Source of the DNA: an uncultured Clostridia bacterium
GTDB lineage: Bacteria; Bacillota; Clostridia; Oscillospirales; Acutalibacteraceae
Reading direction: 5' to 3'
Assembly (NCBI GenBank): GCA_946187095.1
Contig: CAMHPW010000004.1
Span: 1-18,699, forward strand
DNA: 18,699 nucleotides
The notes under the pieces were generated by a model, which saw nothing but the letters and a program-made list of their open reading frames with translations, searched no databases and had not been told where the DNA came from. The translations under genes and the position numbers were made by a program. Each line of letters opens with the position of its first letter. Position 1 is the stretch's first letter. Positions 1-7,500 of this stretch are shown here, piece by piece.

Positions 1-1689
1 GCTACTACCCCCGAAAGACCGCACAGGAAAGCGTATATTGAGCCGTCTGTGCCATCTTCCGTTGATGTTAATGATTTTACATTACTGCAAGCATTAGCGG
101 CTGAATTTGAGGAAAATAAGCCCTCTGCACCCGTTCAAGATACCATACAAACAGAGAAAAAGGGAAAATTTGACTTACAGAAATTCATTTCCGACCATAA
201 TATCCTCGTCAAAAGCATTGAAAACACTCCTAATGGAACTGTGAAGTATGTCCTTGAACATTGTTTGTTTGATGAAAGCCATAAGGGAAAGGACGCTGCT
301 ATTTTCCAAAAGTCTGACGGCTCTCTTGGCTATAAATGCTTCCATAATTCTTGTTCGGATAAGCATTGGAAAGATGTTCGCTTGCTGTTTGAGCCTGACG
401 CATACGATAAAAAGACAGATAATAACACCAAAAGAGAAAAAAAATTGTCTGTCTATGATGTGGACGGAACAGGGTTGCTTACAATAGCTAATTTGAAAAA
501 TTACTTGAAAATAAAAGGTTATGAAGTTCACTACAACATTATCAAGCATTCTTTGGAATATTCAGGCTTTAAAGGTCATTCTCACGACCATTTGCCCGAA
601 ACTGCACCGACAATCATTTATGACGACTTGCAAACAGAATTTGAAAAGTGCAGTGCAGCTAAAATTGCGGATATATTGTTAGTTATTGCAGCAGATAATA
701 GAGTAAATCCCATTCTTGACATGATTACATCTGCAAAATGGGATGGTAAAGACCGTATTGAAGAAATATACAACATTTTCTGCATCGGCAAAGAGGATAA
801 ATTGAGCCGAGAAATCATCAAGAAATGGCTTATGCAAGCTGTTTGTGGCTTGTTCAATGATAGCAAAAATCCATTCTCGCTTGATTTGATATTGGTATTC
901 AAGGGAAAACAAGGCATTGGCAAAACAAGATTTTTTGAACACCTTACTATGATTTCTCAATACTTCGGAGAGGGTGTCTGCATTGATCCACGCAACAAAG
1001 ACAGTATCATTCAGGCAACAAGTAATTGGATATGTGAATTAGGCGAAATCGGCAGCACTCTGAAAAAGGATATTGACAGCGTTAAAGCCATGCTGACAAA
1101 GGCTAATGACGAATACAGGCTTCCATACGGCAGGACAACACTTAAATTTCCTCGTATGACTTCGTTTGTTGGTACAGTAAATGACGATAAATTCCTGATA
1201 GATCAGACAGGAAACAGAAGATTTGCGACTGTTCCCATATCTGATGATGTACATATCGACTACAATAAACAGATTAAAACTTTCAATGCCTTACAGTTAT
1301 GGGCACAGGTATATCGTGTCGTGCAGGAAGAAATTGCCAAAGGTGCGACAATGGCAAGCTGCTTCCGACTTGATCCAGAAATGAAAGAGGAATTGGACAG
1401 CAGAAATGAAATTTACACGAAGCCTATGAAAGCGGAAGATGAAGTTATAGACATTCTGGCAAAATTGAACGTGGAAAGACAAATAACATCATCAAATTAT
1501 ACTATAACAGACGAATATATGACCGTAACGGAATTTATCAGTCAGCACAACGAATTGAACAAATATACAACCGAACAGGTTGGAAAAGTTCTCACAAAAT
1601 TAGGATATGAAAGTCAAAGAAAAAAGACGAACGGTAGAGCAACTCGAATGAAATTATTACCTAAGAAAGAATATAATAAAAAATTTTAA
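1..1689 (+). CDS. VapE/D5-like primase-helicase, replication protein (5' partial)
   Basis: The reading frame is open from the first base of the window, so the true N-terminus lies to the left; the first GTG at 49 is probably internal. Numbering from base 1 (562 codons), a CHC2-like zinc motif has C88, H94, C113 and C118. A P-loop ATPase follows: Walker A GKQGIGKT at 302-309, Walker-B-like CELGE at 345-349, and a GNRRF arginine-finger segment at 404-408, as in the virulence-associated-E (PF05272) and phage D5-like families. Such proteins unwind, and with an N-terminal primase domain prime, the replication origin of phages, phage satellites and integrative elements. The adjacent iteron-like array at 1721-2148 fits that role. 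The missing N-terminus would be expected to hold the primase or primase-like domain. The family call is firm; the specific element type is inference, since no integrase is visible. Confidence 0.88.
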   Translation, partial: ATTPERPHRKAYIEPSVPSSVDVNDFTLLQALAAEFEENKPSAPVQDTIQTEKKGKFDLQKFISDHNILVKSIENTPNGTVKYVLEHCLFDESHKGKDAAIFQKSDGSLGYKCFHNSCSDKHWKDVRLLFEPDAYDKKTDNNTKREKKLSVYDVDGTGLLTIANLKNYLKIKGYEVHYNIIKHSLEYSGFKGHSHDHLPETAPTIIYDDLQTEFEKCSAAKIADILLVIAADNRVNPILDMITSAKWDGKDRIEEIYNIFCIGKEDKLSREIIKKWLMQAVCGLFNDSKNPFSLDLILVFKGKQGIGKTRFFEHLTMISQYFGEGVCIDPRNKDSIIQATSNWICELGEIGSTLKKDIDSVKAMLTKANDEYRLPYGRTTLKFPRMTSFVGTVNDDKFLIDQTGNRRFATVPISDDVHIDYNKQIKTFNALQLWAQVYRVVQEEIAKGATMASCFRLDPEMKEELDSRNEIYTKPMKAEDEVIDILAKLNVERQITSSNYTITDEYMTVTEFISQHNELNKYTTEQVGKVLTKLGYESQRKKTNGRATRMKLLPKKEYNKKF

Positions 1690-1827
1690 TTTTGTGATTC
1701 CTTCACTTTTTGTGTGATTGGGTGAACAGCAAACAGGGTTTTTTGACATACGGTGAACAGTGGTGAACAGCGGTGAACAGTTAATTCATTTTGCTGTTCA
1801 CCTTATTTTTTCCCTATTTCATGGGCT

Positions 1828-1852
1828 TTTTTAGACTTTTGAAGTCTAAAAA
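1828..1852. other. Perfect 11-bp hairpin in the origin region
   Basis: TTTTTAGACTT at 1828-1838 is complementary to AAGTCTAAAAA at 1842-1852, with a 3-base loop TTG. It lies about 140 bp after the primase-helicase stop codon and between two 9-mer clusters. The A/T outer arms mean it could act as a weak bidirectional terminator or as a structural element of the origin. The sequence does not decide between them. Confidence 0.4.
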
Positions 1853-2041
1853 TCTGTCAAGGTGAACAGGGTGAACAGCACTTTCTTAGAAACTTTTTAA
1901 AAAATACACTATTTTTTTCTATTTTATTAAAATAGAAATTTTCTTGATTTATAGTTTTTCAAAAAATGGCTTTTTTGCTGTTCACCTTTTTTTAAAAATC
2001 CCTATTTTATCGGATTTTTTATTATTTTTGGTAATTTTTGG

Positions 2042-2116
2042 CTGTTCACCTTACCCCCCTTTACTGTTCACCTTACCCCCCTTTACTGTTCACCTTACCC
2101 CCTTTTACTGTTCACC
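2042..2116. repeat. Tandem 22-bp repeat, four copies, within the origin array
   Basis: Each unit is CTGTTCACC followed by a 13-bp pyrimidine-rich linker, TTACCCCCCTTTA with one variant base in the third linker. Copies start at 2042, 2064, 2086 and 2108. A period of 22 bp is about two helical turns, so all bound proteins would face the same side of DNA. A further isolated 9-mer follows at 2140. The pattern is typical of iterons rather than of a coding repeat. Confidence 0.75.
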
Positions 2117-2148
2117 TTTTTGCCATTTTTATCAATTTACTGTTCACC

Positions 2149-2865
2149 CTATATCACATATATTGTGATAAATCTATCATCACACAAAGGGGAGTATATG
2201 GGCTTTGATATAGAAATTTAGTTAAAGTTAATTATCATAAAAATGAGTAAGGTTGAAATTCGTCTTGCTCCTAACTGTATTATCTGTTCTACTCGTTTTG
2301 TCTAATTATAAAATTGACGTTAATACTTGCCTGTGGTATCGGCATATTTTTCAGCAGTTAATTCTTTTGTCCTGCTTGTCTGTTTGTCAGCCAGTGACTT
2401 CTGGATTTCAGTTTAGTCAAATCATCGAACTGCTTGAAAGATGTTGTTTTTGTAGTTTTTAACCTGCCCTGATGGCATAGCCGATATAGTTTTAGCTTGT
2501 CCTTTGGCATATAATGTTTTATTACTTTGTTTTCTCCACTTCCGTAACCATGTGTATGCAGGAATAAACAACATAAAAATTGGAAAGAAAGTAAATACAA
2601 TCTTATAGATATATGCAAGCATAGATTTTGTATATATAAAGTACATCCAAAATCGCTTGGTAGGGAAAAATCTCCACGCCCCTTGATGTCGCAGACGGCA
2701 ACATCACAATCGTTATCACTCACCATGCAGCATATTTTACAGACGATCTTCAAGCTGATTTGCAATTTGGCAGTGCTGTAAGGGATAGAAATTAAAACAC
2801 GCATATCACACATATAAAAAACGTATGTATCACATCGATAAATTACAATTTATTTTATGGTATTG
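2149..2865. other. Gene-poor stretch, probably decayed DNA
   Basis: I see no convincing gene here. At 2152-2170 there is a 7-bp dyad, TATCACA and TGTGATA with a 5-base spacer, which could be an operator. A good ribosome site (AAAGGGGAG) then precedes an ATG at 2198 whose frame stops after seven codons. Two stretches look like former coding DNA: a minus-strand frame at about 2422-2646 with one hydrophobic segment followed by a basic segment, and an open plus-strand frame of 44 codons at 2664-2795 that has no good start. The minus-strand frame seems to continue in another phase downstream, as after a frameshift. I cannot assign either to a family. Confidence 0.4.
2422..2646 (-). pseudogene. Possible remnant of a small membrane protein gene
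   Basis: The 74-codon frame encodes a single predicted membrane segment (about residues 12-33, rich in F, I, L and P) followed by a positively charged tail with WLRKWRK, as in small inner-membrane proteins with a cytoplasmic C-terminus. No ribosome binding site precedes either possible ATG (2646 or 2622). After the stop, plausible coding sequence rich in K, T, E and A continues in a different frame to about 2340, which suggests a frameshift. It overlaps a longer, less protein-like frame on the same strand. This may be chance, so confidence is low. Confidence 0.2.
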
Positions 2866-2891
2866 CAATTTTGTCCCAAATATTATATAAT
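2863..2891 (+). promoter_or_regulatory. Promoter of the AbiE-like operon
   Basis: A -35 box TTGCAA at 2863-2868 and a perfect -10 box TATAAT at 2886-2891 are separated by 17 bp. Transcription would start near 2898, leaving a leader of about 22 nt with the ribosome site GAGAGGTG before the ATG at 2920. The promoter is embedded in the 42-bp palindrome. Confidence 0.65.
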
Positions 2892-2907
2892 ATTTGGGAC
2901 AAAATTG
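2866..2907. promoter_or_regulatory. 42-bp perfect palindrome, likely AbiEi-type operator
   Basis: The left arm at 2866-2885 starts CAATTTTGTCCCAAAT, and its exact complement runs from 2888 to 2907, with a TA centre, giving 42 bp without a mismatch. It ends 12 bp before the ATG of the antitoxin-like gene. AbiEi-family antitoxins are known to bind inverted repeats in their own promoter and repress the operon. The palindrome covers the -10 box and spacer of the promoter below, so a bound dimer or tetramer would block RNA polymerase. It could instead form a cruciform or an mRNA hairpin. The palindrome is seen directly; autoregulation is inferred from the family. Confidence 0.7.
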
Positions 2908-2919
2908 AGAGGTGACATT

Positions 2920-3534
2920 ATGCAGTCAAGTTATTCAGGAAAAATAAAGCGAAGAATTGAAAATAGTCCACCGGGAACGATTTTTATTAACTCTGATTTT
3001 ACAGATATTGCTACAACGGAAACAATCAGACGTAATCTTAACAGACTTACTCAAGCGGGTATATTGCATCATGTGTTAAATGGGATATATGAAAAGCCTA
3101 AATACAGTAAATTGCTTAAAGAGTATGTTGCTGTTGATCCTAACAAGGTTGCAATGGCAATAGCACGAAATTATCACTGGACGATTGCTCCTTGTGGCGA
3201 TACAGCATTGAATTTACTTGGACTTTCTGCACAAGTAACGGCTGTATGGTCATATATCAGTGACGGACCGTATCGCAAATATGAATGGAACAATGTTTGT
3301 ATTGAATTTAAACATCGTACCAACAAAGAAATCAGCGGATTGTCTTATATGACAAGGCTGATTATTCAGGCATTGAAAACTCTGGGAAAAGAAAACATTT
3401 CAACAGAAGTTATTGTTATGCTTTCCAACAGGCTGACATCTGAGGAAAAAGCTACTATATTGAAAGAGTCTGCCGAAAGTACAGATTGGATTTATAATAT
3501 TATCAGAAAAATATGTGGGGTAGATAAAAAATGA
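2920..3534 (+). CDS. AbiEi-like antitoxin / transcriptional regulator (DUF6088 family)
   Basis: A 204-residue protein. The N-terminal part (about residues 5-70) looks like a winged helix-turn-helix: ETIRRNLNRLTQAGILHHV is the probable recognition segment and NGIYEKPK the wing. The rest resembles the C-terminal domain of AbiEi/DUF6088 proteins, the regulator half of type IV toxin-antitoxin pairs. The frame could begin at an ATG at 2857, but that lies upstream of the promoter's -10 box; the ATG at 2920 has a ribosome site (AGAGGTG) about 6 bases away and follows the predicted transcription start. Its stop codon overlaps the next start (ATGA), so the two products are probably translationally coupled. 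It likely represses its own operon through the 42-bp palindrome. In studied AbiE systems the antitoxin does not bind the toxin protein, which is why they are called type IV. Confidence 0.85.
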   Translation: MQSSYSGKIKRRIENSPPGTIFINSDFTDIATTETIRRNLNRLTQAGILHHVLNGIYEKPKYSKLLKEYVAVDPNKVAMAIARNYHWTIAPCGDTALNLLGLSAQVTAVWSYISDGPYRKYEWNNVCIEFKHRTNKEISGLSYMTRLIIQALKTLGKENISTEVIVMLSNRLTSEEKATILKESAESTDWIYNIIRKICGVDKK

Positions 3535-4535
3535 GAAATATTGCAAGATTATCCGATGAAGAAAGATATGAGTTATTCAGAAATACTGCTGATAAAATGA
3601 AACTTCATGATGCCATTGTCGAAAAGGATTTTTGGGTATGTTTTACTTTGGATTATCTTTTCCATCGGTCTCCGTGGAAAAATTTCATCACTTTTAAAGG
3701 CGGCACAAGCTTGTCAAAAGCCTTTAATCTGATTAGTCGTTTTTCGGAAGATATTGATTTGATTTTGGATTGGCAAATACTCGGTTACGGCAAAAATGAG
3801 CCGTGGGAGGAACGTTCCAAAACCAAGCAGGAAATATTTAATAAACAGGCGAATGAACGGGCGGAAAAGTTTTTGAAAGAAGTAGTTTGTCCTGAAATGC
3901 AGAGAGCATTGACATCAGAACTCGGTCAAGAAGCTAATGTGTATATAGACAAACACGATCCGCAGACAGTTATTTTTGCTTATCCCAAAATGTTTCAGAA
4001 TATATCTACTTTGCAATTTATCCGCTTGGAGATAGGTGCTCTTGCCGCATGGACACCGTCAAAGCAGGTAGAAATAAAATCTCATGCTGCGGAGTGTTAT
4101 CCGTCTGTTTTTGAGCAGAAAACAACTTCTGTACTGACGGTTTTACCTGAACGAACATTTTGGGAAAAAGCCACTATTCTTCATCATGAGGCTAACCGTC
4201 CTCAAACTTCCACTATGCCCATGCGATACTCAAGGCATTATTATGATTTGTTCTGCATGGCAAATAGTAATGTTAAAGAAATTGCTTTTCATAATCTCGA
4301 CTTACTGAAAAAAGTTGTCGAATTTAAAATGAAGTTTTATCCACGTAATTGGGCAAATTATCATGAAGCAAAGCCCGGAACACTAAAATTAGTTCCGCCT
4401 GATTTTCGTTTTTCTGAATTGCAAGCTGATTATAATCAAATGCGGTATATGCTGTATGGCAATATACCGACATTTGATCAGATTATGTTGTGCATATCAG
4501 AGCTTGAAACTGAAATAAATGAAATTCATGTGTAA
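3531..4535 (+). CDS. AbiEii/AbiGii-like nucleotidyltransferase toxin
   Basis: A 334-residue protein of the AbiEii/AbiGii (PF08843) DNA-polymerase-beta-like nucleotidyltransferase superfamily. Visible motifs are EKDFW (31-35), the signature GGTSL (57-61) with SEDID (72-76) that binds NTP and metal, and PERTFWEK (206-213), the conserved downstream motif containing the catalytic lysine. All key residues are present, so it looks active. Family members act in the cytoplasm; AbiEii binds GTP and arrests growth, and the related MenT toxins add nucleotides to tRNA acceptor ends. It starts inside the antitoxin stop codon (ATGA), with GGGG about 10 bases upstream as ribosome site. AbiE systems give abortive infection and stabilise mobile elements, which fits the neighbouring origin and candidate defence operon. 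The stop lies only 12 bp from the stop of the convergent gene, with no obvious terminator between them. Confidence 0.9.
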   Translation: MRNIARLSDEERYELFRNTADKMKLHDAIVEKDFWVCFTLDYLFHRSPWKNFITFKGGTSLSKAFNLISRFSEDIDLILDWQILGYGKNEPWEERSKTKQEIFNKQANERAEKFLKEVVCPEMQRALTSELGQEANVYIDKHDPQTVIFAYPKMFQNISTLQFIRLEIGALAAWTPSKQVEIKSHAAECYPSVFEQKTTSVLTVLPERTFWEKATILHHEANRPQTSTMPMRYSRHYYDLFCMANSNVKEIAFHNLDLLKKVVEFKMKFYPRNWANYHEAKPGTLKLVPPDFRFSELQADYNQMRYMLYGNIPTFDQIMLCISELETEINEIHV

Positions 4536-4547
4536 ATGGATTGATTT

Positions 4548-7500
4548 TCAAGATTGTTTCAATTTTAATATTTCTTGTATTTCAGCAAGATGTGTTGCTG
4601 TAAAAGTGAGAGTTTTATTTTGATCTATGGGAATAGATATTTTTCCTTGTTCCTGTATGTCAGCATTTTTGATTGCTTCTATATATTTTTCTCTTTTATA
4701 ATCATTAGCTCTCAAGGATTTAAAATATTTGCTGCAGTTCAGACAAAGGGCGACTCTCAATTGAGGAGCATAATATTCAGGTTCTAATTCAAGATTATTT
4801 ACCTCTATCAATTCATTTGAATTTATTTGTTGGCATATCTGGCAAAAACAATAATTTTTTGTGCCTTCGGGAGTGTATATACGCATAGCTCCCTTGCGAG
4901 TATCTTCATTTATAAGTTCAAATGTGCTACCATCGGGGTTTTGACCTTTTTTGACAGTTCTTTCTACTTTTACGGATACTATTTTTCTTTTGTCATTGTA
5001 TGACTTACGGACATGGGATATAAGACGATTTCTGTCAAGAACAGGCTCTTCGGGAAATGTATAATTTTTATCATAATCATTTAGTGAAATGAATTTTAAA
5101 TATCCAAGCTCATCCGGCAAAAGTTCATCAGATATAAGCCCATTATAATAAAATTTTCTTAAAATTTCCTCTGAGTTGACAAAATAACTAGCACTAAGTT
5201 GCTCAATATCATCAGCAGTCAATGGTTCGTCTTCATCTGTATCTTGGCGTTTTATGTCTTCATAATGAATATTTCTGAGTTCCCCACAATTTATATACCT
5301 TGCAAGACCTTCACATTCTTTATTCACGATCAATCTTTGCAGTATTTCTACATAAAAATAGCCAATACGTTGGTCACAAAGAAATAATTTCGTGCAGTTG
5401 ACTTTACCAAGTTGATTTTTTAATGGAATCCGGTCTTTTAATGCTAACAAAGTAGAATATGAATTATGTTTTTGAAGCTCTCCAGAATTATATTTATACA
5501 GTAATTCTCTGTAAATATACTCCTTGTCATTTTCATTGATCAGTTTTTCAAGTCTTTGATTATAACGATTATGTTCCCATATTTCATTCATTTCATTTAT
5601 GTAAACATTAAATATCTTTTCACAAACATGTTTTGGAAGCAAATCTTCTCGCAGTACATAGTAATCTTCTCCTAACGTTGTTGCGTCTTTTTTCACAAAT
5701 ATACTGTCAGCCGCCCATGATATGTACTTGGTGTTTCCGGGAGTTGTTCCATACACGGGGATAATAGCTAATTTTTTAAGTTGTTGTTTGTATTCGTCAG
5801 GTATAAAAATATCTTTGTTATTAAGATATTCATAAAGATATTCATATAACTTTTTACTGAACTCATTTTTACCTATATAGTTTTCTGCGTAATTCATTAT
5901 AATCCGGAAAACTCTTTTGAAATCTGCTGTTTCACAGTTCAGTGCATTCAAAGCAGATTTGAAATCATCTGCATTGGGTACATCTATGATTTCATAGGCA
6001 GTAACTTTTTCATCTTCTGATATTGTAAGCGTATTAAGCAAAATATGCACAAAGTCCGGAAAACGATAAGCATTTTTGAATTGCGGTACGCTGAAAACTT
6101 TTTTGTCAAAAGTAGGCAGAATCGAACAATGTTTCAAGTCATCTAAAAAATTATACTCATTAAGATAGTTGCAGTCTGACGTTTCATTGACATAAACTAC
6201 TTTTTGTCCGTAACGACGTGGAACGAATCTTATAAATCTGAATATTTTAGCCCTTTCAATGTCTTTTAGATTCATCATCACTTTAAGTAAAGATGAATAC
6301 AATAATTTTCTGATAATATCATTCCAAGATGAAAAGCCGGTTTCTATTTCTTCTCTTGATGTTGTAAGGGCAAAAGGTGCATCTATTACCAAAGGGATAT
6401 TCATTTTGTGTTTTGTAGGTAAACCATTGTATAAGAAATATTCTTTTTGAGCATTTTTTTCAGGAACAAAGCAAACAATTCTTTGTTCTGGCGATATGGC
6501 TTGATTACTTTGCTGACGTTCTGCAAGTGCTTTTTCATCCGTTATTACAAAGGTACGAGTGAAACGCTTAAAAATATATTGATGTGTATTTATTGTTATT
6601 GTTCTGTATGTATCCGTATCTTCTATTTTGATAACATATGAATTTATTTTTATTTTTTTTAGTTTACGAAGGCAAAGACACAATTCAAGTATAGTTTTTT
6701 CATTATACCAAAATGAATCCTTTTGTCCTTTTATTGTCATTTCCATTTTAGTGCCTTCAAAACTGTTTGTTTCATCTTCATTCAATGGTTTTGGTATAGT
6801 TGGCTCACGGTCTGTAAGAGAAAAAGCAAACTCTCCACTGTATATTTTCACTTCCGAAGTGACTGCAAAAATAGTTTTAAAACCTATTCCCTTTTCTCCG
6901 ATGGGGGAAAGCTGTCCATTAACTATCTTGTGTTTGGTAGATTCTCCGATAGCTGTTATGGAACGAATATCTGCACGGCTGAAACCGATTTCATTATACT
7001 GTGTAATTATTTTGTCTTTTTCATATGATAAGGTAAATGTTGGAGTTACATTGGGCGGATAAATACAGTCATCAGCATTTTGCAATAATTCGTGTATAAA
7101 TCGTTCTTTGTCGGTGCCCGCATGAAGTATAAGGTCTATATAATTTTTGTAGCCTTTATTTCCCAAAGAATCTTTTATTATTTTTCTGATGTTTCTCAAA
7201 TTATGAATATAGTCCGATACAGAAATTGAAGTGTCTGCCTCATAATTATTAAGCTGTTCGGACGCTTCACGCAACCTCATACGGGTAACAAAAGGATCTT
7301 TAGGATCAATGTCATGACAAAAAGCTGTAAATGAATCCAAACAATTCTGTTTTGACAAGATAAGAGCATTTTGACAAGGTAAATATTTATTTTCGCCAAT
7401 ATCAAGGCAAATACATCTTTCATTACAATTTTTCATGTATTTTTCAACTTTTTTCGGAGTTTCGCTTAATTCAAAATTGTCACCTAAAACATCATATAAA

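Larger units (their letters stand above)
1721..2148. repeat. Iteron-like 9-mer array, probable replication origin
   Basis: Thirteen exact copies of one 9-mer occur in 428 bp. GGTGAACAG lies at 1721, 1752, 1762, 1772, 1861 and 1870; its complement CTGTTCACC starts at 1794, 1978, 2042, 2064, 2086, 2108 and 2140. The left cluster reads mainly one way and the right cluster the other. Spacing is helical: 10 bp between the copies at 1752-1772 and 22 bp between those at 2042-2108. The stretch of about 1885-2040 between the clusters is very rich in A and T and could be the unwinding element. Position directly after a VapE-like helicase gene supports an origin of replication bound by that protein or by an element-encoded initiator. 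The repeat count and spacing are read directly; the origin role is inference. Confidence 0.72.

Noticed and set aside
2042..2148. Regularly spaced repeats as a CRISPR array
   Set aside because: The units are directly adjacent 22-bp repeats without unique spacers, and the 9-mer also occurs in the other orientation upstream. No cas genes are present.
1944..2168. A 74-codon open frame on the plus strand with repeated FTVHL-like segments
   Set aside because: It is only the translation of the 22-bp tandem repeats and poly-T stretches; there is no ribosome site and the composition is not protein-like.
2358..2813. A 151-codon minus-strand frame
   Set aside because: It is cysteine-rich with irregular composition, has no ribosome site, and overlaps two other weak frames. 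It does not look like a protein.
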